DNA of 64,000 bases. Source: Catenulispora acidiphila DSM 44928 (GTDB lineage Bacteria; Actinomycetota; Actinomycetes; Streptomycetales; Catenulisporaceae). Numbering within the stretch: position 1 is the first letter of the stretch; each line of letters begins with the position of its first letter. A program made the position numbers and the translations under genes. The notes below the pieces were generated by a model, which was given only the letters and a program-made list of their open reading frames with translations, was not told where the DNA came from and searched no databases. Location: positions 806,001 through 870,000 of the forward strand of contig NC_013131.1 of NCBI RefSeq assembly GCF_000024025.1, in the 5' to 3' direction. This document shows positions 46,844-56,726 of this stretch, in pieces.

Positions 46844-48178
46844 TCAAACCGCCAGTTCCTCCAGCAACTCTGTCACCAAAGCGGCGATAGGGGACCTTTC
46901 GCTCCTGCTGAGAGTTACATGGGCGAATAGGGGGTGCCCCTTGAGTTTTTCCACCACCGAGACGATGCCGTCGTAACGCCCCACACGCAGATTGTCACGC
47001 TGCGCCACATCGTGGGTGAGAACGACACGCGATCCGGTCCCGATCCGGGACAGAACCGTCAGTAGCACATTGCGTTCAAGGGATTGCGCTTCGTCGACGA
47101 TGACGAAGGAATCGTGCAATGACCGCCCGCGGATATGCGTGAGCGGGAGCACTTCCAGCATTCCCCGGTCGACCACTTCGTCGATGACGGCCTGGGACGT
47201 CAGCGCGGACAGGGTGTCGAACACCGCCTGTCCCCACGGCGACATCTTCTCGTTCTCGGTACCGGGCAGATAGCCCAGCTCCTGGCCGCCGACCGCGTAT
47301 AACGGCCGGAACACGACGACCTTGCGGTGCAGCCGGCGCTCCATCACCGACTCCAGCCCGGCGCACAGCGCCAGGGCGGACTTGCCGGTCCCGGCCCGGC
47401 CGCCGAGCGAGACGATGCCGATGTCCGGATCCAGCAGCAGATCCAGCGCCACCCGCTGTTCGGCCGAGCGGCCGTGCAGCCCGAAGACGTCGCGGTCGCC
47501 GCGCACCAGGCGCACCTTCTTGTCCGCCGTGACGCGTCCCAAGGCCTTGCCGCGCTCGGAGAGCAACACCAGGCCGGTGTGGCAGGGCAGTTCCGCGGCC
47601 TCGGGGGCGTCGATGAGCCCCGAGGAGAACAGCTCGTTCACCGATTCGGCGGCGACCTCGATCTCGGCCATGCCGGTCCAGCCGGACGCGGCCTCCAAGG
47701 CGATCTCCGCGCGGTACTCCTCCGCGGGCAGACCCACGGCGCTGGCCTTGACCCGCATCGGCAGGTCCTTGCTGACCAGCGTCACCTCCAGGCCCTCGGC
47801 CTTGAGGTTGCAGGCGACCGCCAGGATCCGCGAGTCGTTGTCGCCGAGCCGGAAACCCGGCGGCAGACCCTCGGGATCGGTGTGGTTGAGCTCGACGCGC
47901 AGCGTGCCGCCGGACTCGCCCACGGGAATCGGTGCGTCGAGCCGTCCGTGGACGACCCTCATCTCGTCCAGCATCCGCAACGCGTTGCGGGCGAAGTAAC
48001 CCAGCTCTGGATGGTGCCGTTTCGCCTCCAGCTCGGTCACGACCACGATCGGGACGACGACCTCGTGTTCGGCGAACCTGGTCAGCGCCGACGGATCGGC
48101 GAGCAGGACGCTGGTGTCGAGGACGTAGGTGCGGCGCCGGGCCTTGCTGGAGGCGCGGCGGCGAGGGGTAGCTGCCAC
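46844..48178 (-). CDS. PIN-PhoH ATPase (PhoH2-type)
   Basis: A 444-residue two-domain protein. N-terminal PIN nuclease fold: [17 protein letters not shown] with Asp21, [21 protein letters not shown] acidic residues. C-terminal PhoH ATPase: [13 protein letters not shown] (Walker A) and [14 protein letters not shown] (Walker B). Mycobacterial PhoH2 of this architecture is an RNA helicase/ribonuclease with a small upstream antitoxin-like gene; no such gene is visible here. GTG start. A direct repeat lies upstream at 48338-48355. Confidence 0.93.
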   Translation of the reverse strand: MAATPRRRASSKARRRTYVLDTSVLLADPSALTRFAEHEVVVPIVVVTELEAKRHHPELGYFARNALRMLDEMRVVHGRLDAPIPVGESGGTLRVELNHTDPEGLPPGFRLGDNDSRILAVACNLKAEGLEVTLVSKDLPMRVKASAVGLPAEEYRAEIALEAASGWTGMAEIEVAAESVNELFSSGLIDAPEAAELPCHTGLVLLSERGKALGRVTADKKVRLVRGDRDVFGLHGRSAEQRVALDLLLDPDIGIVSLGGRAGTGKSALALCAGLESVMERRLHRKVVVFRPLYAVGGQELGYLPGTENEKMSPWGQAVFDTLSALTSQAVIDEVVDRGMLEVLPLTHIRGRSLHDSFVIVDEAQSLERNVLLTVLSRIGTGSRVVLTHDVAQRDNLRVGRYDGIVSVVEKLKGHPLFAHVTLSRSERSPIAALVTELLEELAV

Positions 48179-48337
48179 TGTGTCTGTCTCCCCAGAAGCG
48201 ACAAATGCCGGGGAGCAGACCCGCCACAGCCATCTGTGTGAGGTCGACCTTGCTCCACCGGCACGTCTGGAAAGTTCCCGTCACCTGATGGGGCTAAACG
48301 CGGACGCACTTCATGTCACGGTTCTGACCTGTAGTGA

Positions 48338-48355
48338 TAACAGAACGTAACAGAA
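48338..48355. promoter_or_regulatory. Tandem direct repeat upstream of phoH
   Basis: TAACAGAA at 48338 and 48348, 10 bp apart (one helical turn), in an A/T-richer patch about 165 bp before the GTG. Could be a regulator site; no assignment. Confidence 0.35.
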
Positions 48356-48387
48356 TGCGCGCACGGTCCGAGAACCGTGACCGGCGG

Positions 48388-49161
48388 CTATGTACCGTAA
48401 CGGCGGTGGCGATTGGCATAGTCGCGCAGCGCCCGCAGGAAATCGACCTTGCGGAACGCCGGCCAGTAGGCCTCGCAGAAATAGAACTCGCTGTGCGCGC
48501 TCTGCCAGAGCATGAATCCGCTCAGCCGCTGTTCCCCCGAGGTCCTTATGATCAGGTCCGGGTCCTGCTGGCCTTGCGTGTACAGGTGCTCGGTGATGTG
48601 TTCCACGTCGAGCATCTGCACCAGATCCTCGATGGAGGTGCCGCGCGCGGCGGCGTCGGCGAGCAGCGAGCGCACCGCGTCGGCGATCTCGCGGCGGCCG
48701 CCGTAGCCGATGGCGACGTTCACGTGGATGCCCGGGTTGTCCCGGGTCTGCTCCTCGATCTCCTTCAGATGCCGGGCGAAGTCGGCCGGCATCAGGTCCA
48801 GCGCGCCGAGCGGGTGGACCCGCCAACGGCCGGTGTCAGCCAGCGAGCGCACTGAGCCCTCGATGATCCGGAGCAGGTCGGTGAGTTCGTCGGCGGGCCG
48901 GTTGAAGTTGTCGGTGGAGAACAGCCACAGCGTGACCGTCTCGACCCCGGCTTCCTCGGCCCAGTCCAGGACCTCGTGGATCTTGTCCGCCCCGCGCTGG
49001 TGGCCGGTGGCGATCTGCTCGCCCATCTGCTTGGCCCAGCGGCGGTTGCCGTCCATGATGACGCCGATGTGCCGCGGGACCTTCTTCTTGCCGCGCTGGA
49101 CGTCGGTGTGCAGCCGGGCGGCGAGGCGCCGTTCGTACACGCTGTAGGCAACGTCACGCAT
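48388..49161 (-). CDS. uppS: Isoprenyl transferase (cis-prenyl diphosphate synthase)
   Basis: A 257-residue cis-prenyltransferase making polyprenyl diphosphate for cell-wall lipid carriers. Catalytic Asp37 in GVIMDGNRRWA; also VTLWLFSTDNFNRP, IHVNVAIGYGGRREI, DLIIRTSGEQRLSGFMLWQSAHSEFYFCEAYWPAF. Start ATG 49161, with GTG 49167 (two residues longer, better spaced from GGAAAGG) as an alternative. A second cis-prenyltransferase is common in actinomycetes; which one this is cannot be told. Confidence 0.95.
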   Translation of the reverse strand: MRDVAYSVYERRLAARLHTDVQRGKKKVPRHIGVIMDGNRRWAKQMGEQIATGHQRGADKIHEVLDWAEEAGVETVTLWLFSTDNFNRPADELTDLLRIIEGSVRSLADTGRWRVHPLGALDLMPADFARHLKEIEEQTRDNPGIHVNVAIGYGGRREIADAVRSLLADAAARGTSIEDLVQMLDVEHITEHLYTQGQQDPDLIIRTSGEQRLSGFMLWQSAHSEFYFCEAYWPAFRKVDFLRALRDYANRHRRYGT

Positions 49162-49307
49162 GCTCACAGCACGGCGCCTTTCCGGGGGACGGGGGGTGGG
49201 GGGTGGACGCAACGAGGTTATCGGAGTCCCGCCGGGTCTCGACACGGCCTTCGGCAAACCTTCGGGTGCGGGTTTCGTGAAGACCGCCGGTCCCGTCTTG
49301 ACGCGCT

Positions 49308-49334
49308 CAGGCCCGCCCCTGCGGGACGGGCCTG
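49308..49334 (-). terminator. Hairpin downstream of pckG
   Basis: CAGGCCCG / CGGGCCTG outer stem with an inner CCC-GGG pairing; about 120 bp after the pckG stop on the minus strand. Confidence 0.6.
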
Positions 49335-49455
49335 GCGAAAGTGCTTGACAGTGTGCGGGCGATTACCAGCCGTTATCGCTGTCGTGTGATGCGAGTGTCA
49401 GTTCTCACTGCTGGCTGTGAGCTGCCAGCTGCCAGCTGCCAGCTGTCGAGAGCTC

Positions 49456-51309
49456 CTAGCTGTCGAGGCGGGACAGCAGCGCCTCGTACTCGGCGGTCAG
49501 CTCGGCCGGCAGGTGGTCGCCGAAGCGGTCGAAGTGTGCCGGGATCTGCGCCGCCTCGCGCTTCCAGACGTCCTTGTCGACGCTGAGCAGCACGTCCAGG
49601 TCCGCCTCGGACAGCTCCAGACCGCTCAGGTCCAGCGCGTCCTTGGCCGGCAGCACGCCGATCGGGGTCTCGACGCCGTCGGCGGCGCCGTCCAGGCGGT
49701 CCACGACCCACTTCAGGACGCGCGAGTTCTCACCGAAGCCCGGCCACAGGAACTTGCCGCCCTCGCCCTTGCGGAACCAGTTGACGTAGTAGATCTTCGG
49801 CAGCTTCGCCGCCTCGGTCTTCTCCCCGATCCGCAGCCAGTGGCCGAAGTAGTCGCCCATGTTGTAGCCGCAGAACGGCAGCATCGCGAACGGGTCGTGG
49901 CGCAGCTCGCCGGCGGTGCCCTCGGCGGCGGCGGTCTTCTCGCTGGCCACGTTGGCGCCCAGGAAGACGCCGTGCTGCCAGGAGAAGGACTCGGTGACCA
50001 GCGGGACGGCGGTCGCGCGGCGGCCGCCGAACAGGATCGCCGAGATCGGGACGCCCTTGGTGTCCTCCCACTCCTCGGCGATGGTCGGGCACTGCGCGGC
50101 CGGGACGCAGAACCGGGCGTTCGGGTGCGCGGCCGGCTCGTCGCTGTCCGGGGTCCAGTCGCGGCCCTTCCAGTCGGTCAGGTGCGCCGGCTTGTCCTCG
50201 GTCAGGCCCTCCCACCACACGTCGCCGTCGTCGGTCAGCGCGACGTTGGTGAACACCGAGTTCGCGTAGAGGGTGTCGATCGCGTTGGCGTTGGTCTCGC
50301 GGCCGGTGCCCGGGGCGACGCCGAAGAAGCCGGCCTCCGGGTTGATCGCGTACAGCCGGCCGTCCTCGCCGAAGCGCATCCACGCGATGTCGTCGCCGAC
50401 GGTCTCGACCTTCCATCCGGGGATGGTCGGGGTGAGCATCGCCAGGTTGGTCTTGCCGCAGGCGCTCGGGAACGCCGCGGCGACGTACTTGGCCTCGCCG
50501 GCGGGCGGGGTGAGCTTCAGGATCAGCATGTGCTCGGCCAGCCAGCCCTCGTCGCGGGCCATCACCGAGGCGATGCGCAGCGCGTAGCACTTCTTGCCCA
50601 GCAGGGCGTTGCCGCCGTAGCCCGACCCGTAGGACCAGATCTCGCGGGTCTCCGGGAAGTGGGTGATGTACTTCGTGGGGTTGCACGGCCACGGCACGTC
50701 GGCCTCGCCGTCCGCCAGCGGGGCGCCGACGGTGTGCGCGGCCTTGACGAACTCGCCGTCCGTGCCGAGCTCGTCGAGCACCTTCTGACCCATCCGGGTC
50801 ATCACGCGCATCGAGACCACCACGTACGGGGAGTCGGTCAGCTCCACGCCGATCGCCGACAGCGGCGAGCCGATCGGGCCCATCGAGAACGGCACGACGT
50901 ACATCGTGCGGCCGCGCATCGCCCCGGCGAACAGCCCGCCGAGGATGCCCTTCATCTCGGCCGGAGCCATCCAGTTGTTGGTGGGACCGGCGTCGGACTC
51001 GTTTTCCGAGCAGATGAAGGTCCGGCCCTCCACGCGCGCGACGTCGCTCGGGTCGGACTTGGCGTGGAAGCTGTTCGGGCGCTTGGCCTCGTTCAGCCGG
51101 GTGAAGGTGCCCTGCTCGACCAGCTGGGCGGTCAGGCGGTCCCACTCGGCGTCCGAGCCGTCACACCACACGACGTCGTCGGGCTGGGTGAGGTTCGCGA
51201 TCTCCGCGACCCAGGCCTTCAGCCTCTGGTGGCCCGTCGGGGCGGCGTCGAGCCCCGGTATGGCCGCAGGGCTGTTCGCGGGCATGGTTTTTGTGGACAC
51301 GTCAGTCAT
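49456..51309 (-). CDS. pckG: Phosphoenolpyruvate carboxykinase, GTP-dependent
   Basis: A 617-residue gluconeogenic enzyme converting oxaloacetate to PEP. GTP P-loop PSACGKTN at 281-288 with the active-site Cys284; metal-binding VGDDIAWM (314-321); PEP site and [12 protein letters not shown] lid region; C-terminal [16 protein letters not shown]. All hallmarks of the GTP class. Monocistronic and divergent from the haemolysin-III gene. With fumarase and Sdh in the same window it reflects central C4 metabolism. Confidence 0.98.
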   Translation of the reverse strand: MTDVSTKTMPANSPAAIPGLDAAPTGHQRLKAWVAEIANLTQPDDVVWCDGSDAEWDRLTAQLVEQGTFTRLNEAKRPNSFHAKSDPSDVARVEGRTFICSENESDAGPTNNWMAPAEMKGILGGLFAGAMRGRTMYVVPFSMGPIGSPLSAIGVELTDSPYVVVSMRVMTRMGQKVLDELGTDGEFVKAAHTVGAPLADGEADVPWPCNPTKYITHFPETREIWSYGSGYGGNALLGKKCYALRIASVMARDEGWLAEHMLILKLTPPAGEAKYVAAAFPSACGKTNLAMLTPTIPGWKVETVGDDIAWMRFGEDGRLYAINPEAGFFGVAPGTGRETNANAIDTLYANSVFTNVALTDDGDVWWEGLTEDKPAHLTDWKGRDWTPDSDEPAAHPNARFCVPAAQCPTIAEEWEDTKGVPISAILFGGRRATAVPLVTESFSWQHGVFLGANVASEKTAAAEGTAGELRHDPFAMLPFCGYNMGDYFGHWLRIGEKTEAAKLPKIYYVNWFRKGEGGKFLWPGFGENSRVLKWVVDRLDGAADGVETPIGVLPAKDALDLSGLELSEADLDVLLSVDKDVWKREAAQIPAHFDRFGDHLPAELTAEYEALLSRLDS

Positions 51310-51413
51310 GGCGCGCTCCTAAGACACCGGGGTCGCATCGCATCCGCACTGGTCCGCGGCCCCGGTCGATGTATGAGGGTATTTCGGAGTCTACCCAGCG
51401 CAGTCCACATAGT

Positions 51414-51426
51414 GGATACTCGGCAA
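51414..51426. promoter_or_regulatory. Palindrome in the pckG/hlyIII divergent region
   Basis: TCCAC-ATA-GTGGA, perfect 5-bp arms, 105 bp upstream of pckG. Possible regulator site. Confidence 0.35.
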
Positions 51427-51515
51427 TGGCTGGTTCGTCACATACGGTTCGCCACAGTGTCCGGCTCTGACCGTTTTTCGCCTTTGTGGTTGGCGGACAC
51501 TGGACAGATCTACCA

Positions 51516-51535
51516 AACTTACGCTTCCGTAAGTT
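51516..51535. promoter_or_regulatory. Palindromic operator-like site before hlyIII
   Basis: AACTTACG-CTTC-CGTAAGTT, perfect 8-bp arms, ending 11 bp before the ATG. A/T-rich in a GC-rich surround, positioned to control the haemolysin-III gene. TetR-type in shape; the regulator is not adjacent. Confidence 0.6.
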
Positions 51536-51546
51536 ACCCTCCGGTT

Positions 51547-52212
51547 ATGACTGCGCTGACGAATGCCGTATCGAACGCCGTCACCCCGATGAAGCCGAAG
51601 CTGCGCGGCTGGCTGCACCTGTGCGCGGCGCCGCTGGCGCTGGCCGGCGGGATCGTGCTGATCGCGCTGGCCGACAACGGCCGGGCGCGGATCGCCTCCG
51701 CCGTGTTCGCCTTCTCCGCCGTGATGCTGTTCGGCACTTCCGCGCTGTACCACCGGCGCACCTGGGGTCCGCGCGGCGAGGCGATCCTGCGCCGGCTGGA
51801 CCACGCGAACATCTTCCTGATCATCGCCGGGACCTACACGCCGTTCACCGTGCTGCTGCTGCACGGGAGCGCCGAGCGCGCGCTGCTGTACACCGTCTGG
51901 ATCGGCGCGTTGGCCGGCATAGCTTTCCGGGTCTTCTGGCTCGGGGCGCCGCGCTGGATCTACACGCCGTGCTACGTGGCGCTGGGCTGGGCCGCGGTGT
52001 TCTTCATGCCGCAGTTCCTGCACTCCGGCGGCGTCGCGATCCTGGTCATGATGATCGTGGGCGGCGTGCTGTACTCGATCGGCGCGCTGGTCTACGGCAC
52101 GAAGCGGCCGGACCTGTCGCCGAAGTGGTTCGGGTTCCACGAGGTGTTCCACACGCTGACGATCGCGGCGTTCTCGCTGCACTTCATCGGGGTGTCGCTG
52201 GCCGCGATGTAG
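51547..52212 (+). CDS. Haemolysin III / YqfA family membrane protein
   Basis: A 221-residue seven-TM protein of the PAQR-like HlyIII family. Conserved motifs SALYHRRTW, RRLDHANIFLIIAGTYTPF and HEVFHTLTIAAFSLHF provide the metal-type Ser/His residues. Likely a ceramidase-superfamily-type membrane hydrolase or a membrane homeostasis factor; haemolytic activity is not implied. ATG 51547, with a palindrome immediately upstream. Confidence 0.93.
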   Translation: MTALTNAVSNAVTPMKPKLRGWLHLCAAPLALAGGIVLIALADNGRARIASAVFAFSAVMLFGTSALYHRRTWGPRGEAILRRLDHANIFLIIAGTYTPFTVLLLHGSAERALLYTVWIGALAGIAFRVFWLGAPRWIYTPCYVALGWAAVFFMPQFLHSGGVAILVMMIVGGVLYSIGALVYGTKRPDLSPKWFGFHEVFHTLTIAAFSLHFIGVSLAAM

Positions 52213-52360
52213 TGCGGCTCACGGACTGCCATCGTGTCCTTATATAAGGGTGCTCTTTTACCCGGCGGCTGCGTCGGTGTGCCGTCGGCGGACGGTTCCC
52301 GGCTCGGCCGCCCAGTGTTTTGCGGTCGAACAGTCGCGCCGCGCTCCGTATCGTGAGGTC

Positions 52361-53227
52361 ATGAGCACCGCGACCATCGCCGCGCCCCGGACCACCGTCC
52401 CGACCGACCCCACCGCGGCCCAGTTCAAGAAGCAGCCGCCGACCGCCCCCGCCGAATTCGGGGCGATGCTGCGGGCCTGGCGCCGGACCCGCAACGTCAG
52501 CCAGCTCGACCTGTCCTCGGCCAGCGGGGTGTCCACGCGCCACCTGAGCTTCATGGAGACCGGCCGCGCCAAGCCCAGCCGCGAGATGGTGCTGCGCCTG
52601 GCCGACGAGCTCGAAGTGCCGCTGCGCGAACGGAACAAGCTGCTGGTCGCCGCCGGCTACGCGCCGGAGTTCAAGGCGCGCCCGCTCGCGAGCCCGGAGA
52701 TGAGCGCGGTGCGCCGGGCGATCGACGTGGTCCTCACCGGGCATCTGCCGTTTCCGGCGCTGATGCACGACCAGCACTCCAACATCGTCGAAGCGAACAA
52801 GACGGTCGGCATCTTCACCGATCTGGTCGCGCCGCACTTGTTGGAAGGCGGCGGCAATACGGTGCGCCTCACGCTTCATCCGGAAGGTCTGGCGCCGCAC
52901 CTGGTCAACCACGGCGAGGCGCGGGACCGGTTGCTGCGCGCCTTGAGCCGACGCGCGGCGGCTTCAGGTGATGCGGAACTGACCGCGTTGCTCAAGGAGT
53001 GCGTCGCGTATCCGCATCCAGAGCCCGAACCCGAGCCGGACATGTACGCCGGTGTCGTGTTGCCGTTCCGGTTCCGGCGGGACGGGCAGGTGCTGACGTT
53101 CTTCAGCTGCACCGCCGTCTTCGGTTCCGCGGCTGATCTGACGCTCGCGGACATGCAGCTGGAGACGTTCTTCCCGGCTGACGAAGTAACCGGCGAGGTT
53201 TTGCGGGAGTACGCGGCGCGCGTTTAG
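52361..53227 (+). CDS. XRE-type regulator with MmyB ligand-binding domain
   Basis: A 288-residue regulator. HTH: GAMLRAWRRTRNVSQLDLSSASGVSTRHLSFMETGRAKPSREMVLRLADEL. The rest is the MmyB-like domain (PPFP-type FPALMHDQHSNIVEANKTVGIF, LTFFSCTAVFGSAADLTLADMQLETFFPADEVT), believed to bind fatty-acid-like ligands. Such genes typically regulate an adjacent oxidoreductase, but none is here. Short Glu-Pro repeat (PEPEPEPD). Confidence 0.92.
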   Translation: MSTATIAAPRTTVPTDPTAAQFKKQPPTAPAEFGAMLRAWRRTRNVSQLDLSSASGVSTRHLSFMETGRAKPSREMVLRLADELEVPLRERNKLLVAAGYAPEFKARPLASPEMSAVRRAIDVVLTGHLPFPALMHDQHSNIVEANKTVGIFTDLVAPHLLEGGGNTVRLTLHPEGLAPHLVNHGEARDRLLRALSRRAAASGDAELTALLKECVAYPHPEPEPEPDMYAGVVLPFRFRRDGQVLTFFSCTAVFGSAADLTLADMQLETFFPADEVTGEVLREYAARV

Positions 53228-53406
53228 TGGCGTGCTTAGCGGCGTGCGCTTAGCGGACGGTATCGTGCCGCGCGCTCCGGCGAGACCGCATTAGCACGGC
53301 TTCGTCCAAACCGGTGGCATCGGCGCGTCATCACGTAACCACGCTCGGAACGGCTCGTTGGGCAGCGGACACACCCGCCGCCTTCCGAACCCTTCAGGGG
53401 GAAGCC

Positions 53407-54414
53407 GTGAACCGTCGCCGCATCGCCATCGGGGTCTCCTCGGTCAGCGGACTGGCCGTCGTCGCCGCCGGCGCGATGAGCATGTTCGGCGCCGGCGGTT
53501 CCGCCAACGCCGTGGACCTGCACGCGGCTCCGGTCGCGGCGGTGTCCGACGCGGCCGCCGCCACGGCCCGGGCCGCGACGGCGCAGGCCGACACCGTGGT
53601 CACCGTCGCCAGTCCGGCGGTCCCGGCGCAGGGCAAGACCCCCGCGGCCGCCGCGCAGAACCTGAGCATGCACGGCTCGGGCCAGTTCGACTTCGGCAAG
53701 CGGATCGGCTCGCTGGACCTCACGATGCCCAGCGGCGCCCTGAACGAGGTGATGACGCCGAGCACGCTGTACGTGCGGCGCGCCGCTGCCGCCGCGACGG
53801 CGACCGCCGCCGCGGTCCCGGCTTCGGCCTGGAGCCAGACGCCGACCGCGCAGGTCTCCGACGGCGACCTGATCTCCGGCGGCGCCACCGATCCCTCGCT
53901 GGTGTTCGCGATGCTCGGCGGCGTGCAGTCCGGGGTGCGGGAAGTCGGCCAGGACACGGTCCGCGGCGTTCCGGTCGTGCACTACCAGGGCACGCTCGAT
54001 CTGGGGCAGGCTGCCGCCGCGCTGGCCGGCCCGGCTTCGGCGAAGAGCACGAACTCGGCCGACGCCGTCGCCGACAAGCAGGCGCTCACCAACGCCTCCC
54101 AGGCGTTCACCACCACCAAGGTCCCCTTCGACGCGTACCTGGACGCGCAGGGGCGCGTGCGCCGCTTCGTCGCCACCTTCGCCTTCATGGAGAACACCGC
54201 GACGAAGGCGATCGCTCAGGTCACCTCGGCCACGGAGCTGTACGGCTTCGGCACGCCGGTCGCCGTCGCCACGCCGAGCGTCCCGCCGCCGGCGCCGAAG
54301 ACCGCTCCGAAGACCGCTCCGAAGACTGCGCCGAAGGCGTCGGAGAGCACCCCCGGCCACCGCGCCACCACCCCGTCGGCCCATCCGACTAGCCCCACCA
54401 GCTCCCACAAATAG
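53407..54414 (+). CDS. Secreted LprG/LppX-like protein
   Basis: A 335-residue exported protein. GTG 53407 with AGGGGGA upstream; signal peptide RRRIAIGVSSVSGLAVVAAGAMSMFGAGGSANA, signal-peptidase-I type, no lipobox. Core features VREVGQDTVRGVPVVHYQGTLDLGQAAAAL and KVPFDAYLDAQGRVRRF match the LppX_LprAFG-like fold used for lipid or glycolipid carriage. C-terminal tail repeats APKTAPKTAPK and is Pro/Thr/Ser-rich. Confidence 0.78.
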   Translation: MNRRRIAIGVSSVSGLAVVAAGAMSMFGAGGSANAVDLHAAPVAAVSDAAAATARAATAQADTVVTVASPAVPAQGKTPAAAAQNLSMHGSGQFDFGKRIGSLDLTMPSGALNEVMTPSTLYVRRAAAAATATAAAVPASAWSQTPTAQVSDGDLISGGATDPSLVFAMLGGVQSGVREVGQDTVRGVPVVHYQGTLDLGQAAAALAGPASAKSTNSADAVADKQALTNASQAFTTTKVPFDAYLDAQGRVRRFVATFAFMENTATKAIAQVTSATELYGFGTPVAVATPSVPPPAPKTAPKTAPKTAPKASESTPGHRATTPSAHPTSPTSSHK

Positions 54415-54502
54415 TCCTGTTGGGCCATATCCGCAGGCACCGGCACCCAATAGGCTCGAGCGTCGGGGACCAAGGGGTCGCGATGACGGGCGGTGATCAG
54501 CC

Positions 54503-54718
54503 ATGACGCTCTACCAGCACGATTCTGGTTCGGCGTACGGCCGCTACGGCGCGATGCCCTCGGTGTACGACGGCCCGGCGCTCGACGAGATCCGGCTGTA
54601 CGGCGACCTGCTGCAGGTCGTGGCCGAGCATCCGAGCAGTGACAAGCGCCTGGACTGGGCGGTCATCGACCGCGCGCTCGGCCTGATGCCGACCGACCAG
54701 AAGCGGGACCGGAACTAG
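54503..54718 (+). CDS. Small conserved hypothetical protein
   Basis: 71 residues: a Gly/Tyr-rich start (YQHDSGSAYGRYG) and a helical core (ALDEIRLYGDLLQVVAEHP, LDWAVIDRALGLMP). Similar small proteins with an EIxLYxxL helix occur in actinomycetes; function unknown. Followed by a GGCCC-GCGC-GGGCC hairpin. Confidence 0.55.
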   Translation: MTLYQHDSGSAYGRYGAMPSVYDGPALDEIRLYGDLLQVVAEHPSSDKRLDWAVIDRALGLMPTDQKRDRN

Positions 54719-55039
54719 CGTTTCCGGCGCGGCCCGCGCGGGCCGGCTCTCTCCGCTCCTGCCTTCAGCCGCCTCACCTCGGCGCACTGACAGCGACGCT
54801 TTCCACCGGTTCAGGACCTCGGATCGGCCCGCGCAGTCGAGGGTTCAGCGGGCATGGCGAAAATCACATCGGCGGTCCCGGAGATCGTCATAACCGGGAC
54901 ACAGACTCGGCGGCGGCCGGGACGGTAGTGGCTCGGTTGTGCGCTCGGTAGGTTGAGCACCTAGCATCCTTACGGCGAACAAGCCAGAACAATCAGCCTC
55001 TGCCCCGATTAACGGCAGCTGAAGACCCGGAGACTTCCA
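54719..55039. other. Intergenic region before the phosphate transport pair
   Basis: About 320 bp. A short GC palindrome (GGCCCGCGCGGGCC, 54731-54744) probably terminates the upstream gene. I looked for PHO-box direct repeats of GTTCACC type and see none. Otherwise nothing. Confidence 0.55.
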
Positions 55040-55672
55040 GTGAAACTGCGTCTGACCCCCAGGGAGACCAGCTTCTACGACCTGTTCGCCGAGCAGGCTG
55101 ACCATCTCGTCGTCGGCGCCGGAATCCTCACCGAACTGCTCGGCGCCGGAGGGCCTGAGAACGGAGCGGAGCGCGCCAAGATCGCCGAGCGGATGCGCGC
55201 CGCGGAACACGCCGCGGACGACACCACGCACAAGATCTACAACACGCTGAACTCCTCGTTCATCACGCCGTTCGACCGAGAGGACATCTACGCGCTGGCC
55301 TCGACCCTGGACGACGTCATGGACGAGATGGAGGAGGCCGTGGACCTGGTTAACCTCTACGGCATCCAGATGCTGCCGGCCGGGGTCGCCGAGCAGGTCG
55401 ACACGCTGGTGCGGGCCGCGGAGCTGACCGCCATGGCGATGCGCAAGCTGCGCGGGATGAAGGACCTGACCGAGTACTGGATCGAGGTCAACCGGCTGGA
55501 GAACGCCGCCGACCAGTCCTACCGCAAGCTGCTGGCCCACCTGTTCTCCGGGGAGTACGACGCGCTGACGGTGATGAAGCTCAAGGAGGTCGTCGACTCC
55601 TTGGAGGGCGCGGCCGACGCCTTCGAGCACGTGGCCAACACGGTCGAGTCCATCGTCGTCAAGGAGTCCTGA
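55040..55672 (+). CDS. DUF47 / PhoU-like Pit accessory protein
   Basis: A 210-residue all-helical PhoU-like protein: MRLTPRE-type start (KLRLTPRETSFYDLFAEQADHLV), AAEHAADDTTHKIYNTLNSSFITPFDREDIYALASTLDDVMDEMEEAVDLV, ENAADQSYRKLLAHLF. Regulates or assembles with the Pit transporter encoded 3 bp downstream. GTG start. Confidence 0.94.
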   Translation: MKLRLTPRETSFYDLFAEQADHLVVGAGILTELLGAGGPENGAERAKIAERMRAAEHAADDTTHKIYNTLNSSFITPFDREDIYALASTLDDVMDEMEEAVDLVNLYGIQMLPAGVAEQVDTLVRAAELTAMAMRKLRGMKDLTEYWIEVNRLENAADQSYRKLLAHLFSGEYDALTVMKLKEVVDSLEGAADAFEHVANTVESIVVKES

Positions 55673-55675
55673 GGC

Positions 55676-56686
55676 GTGCACTGGCTCGGCCTGGTCACGG
55701 TGGTCGCCGTCGCCCTGGGATTCAGCTACACCAACGGTTTCCACGACTCGGCGAACGCCATCGCCACCTCGGTGTCCACGCGCGCGCTGACCCCGCGGGC
55801 GGCCCTGCTGATGGCGGCCGTGATGAACCTGCTCGGCTCCTACATCGGGCTGCGGCTCGGCGGCGGCGTCGCCTCGACCATCACCAAGGGGATCATCAAG
55901 ACCCCCAGCGGGGACGCGGGGCTGTGGATCGTGTTCTCGCTGCTCGTCGGCGCGATCGTGTGGAACGTGGTGACCTGGTACTACGGGTTGCCCTCGTCCT
56001 CCTCGCACGCGCTGATCGGCGGCATGATCGGCGCGGGTCTGGCGGCCGGCATCACCGTGGAGTGGAAGGGCGTCTGGCAGAAGGTCATCCTGCCGATGGT
56101 GACCTCCCCGCTCGTCGGGTTCGTGCTGGCGTTCTTCCTGATGATCGGGATCTTGTGGGCGTTCCGCAAGGCATATCCAGGGCGCGTCACACGCGGCTTC
56201 CGGATCTCGCAGACCATCTCCGCGGCGGCCATGGCGCTGGGCCACGGCATCCAGGACGCGCAGAAGACCATCGGCGTGATCATGATGGGACTGATCGCCG
56301 GCGGACACGCGACCAGCACGTCCGGGGTCCCCAACTGGGTGCTGCTGTCCTCGGCGCTGGCGATCTCGCTGGGCACCTACGCCGGCGGCTGGCGCATCAT
56401 GCGGACGCTGGGGCGCAAGATCATCGAGCTGGACCCGCCGCGCGGGTTCGCCGCCGAGACCGTCGCCTCGAGCGTGCTGTACTTCACCGCGTTCGTCTGG
56501 AACGCGCCGGTGTCGACCACGCAGATCATCACCGGCTCGATCATGGGCGTCGGGGCGACGAAGCGGAAGACCGCGGTGCGCTGGGGCGTGGCGCGGAACA
56601 TCCTCGCGGCGTGGGTCTTCACGCTGCCGTGCGCCGGGGCGTGCGCGGCGCTGGTCTGGTGGATCACGCACGCGATCTTCGGATAG
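55676..56686 (+). CDS. Inorganic phosphate transporter, PiT family
   Basis: A 336-residue low-affinity phosphate/metal symporter. PiT signatures: GFSYTNGFHDSANAIATSVSTRALTPRAAL in the N-half, and IVWNVVTWYYGLPSSSSHALIGG and AFVWNAPVSTTQIITGSIMGVGATKR in the central and C-half. About 9-10 TM helices. GTG start 3 bp after the DUF47 stop; the pair is a standard operon. Confidence 0.97.
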   Translation: MHWLGLVTVVAVALGFSYTNGFHDSANAIATSVSTRALTPRAALLMAAVMNLLGSYIGLRLGGGVASTITKGIIKTPSGDAGLWIVFSLLVGAIVWNVVTWYYGLPSSSSHALIGGMIGAGLAAGITVEWKGVWQKVILPMVTSPLVGFVLAFFLMIGILWAFRKAYPGRVTRGFRISQTISAAAMALGHGIQDAQKTIGVIMMGLIAGGHATSTSGVPNWVLLSSALAISLGTYAGGWRIMRTLGRKIIELDPPRGFAAETVASSVLYFTAFVWNAPVSTTQIITGSIMGVGATKRKTAVRWGVARNILAAWVFTLPCAGACAALVWWITHAIFG

Positions 56687-56726
56687 CGCGGCACCACGCT
56701 GAGCCGGGAGGAGGGCAGGGCCGCGG

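Noticed and set aside
49417-49450. GCCAGCT short repeats near the pckG stop
   Set aside because: Four 7-bp copies only, low-complexity, no associated feature.
54719-55039. PHO box before the DUF47-Pit operon
   Set aside because: No convincing pair of 11-bp direct repeats resembling GTTCACC.
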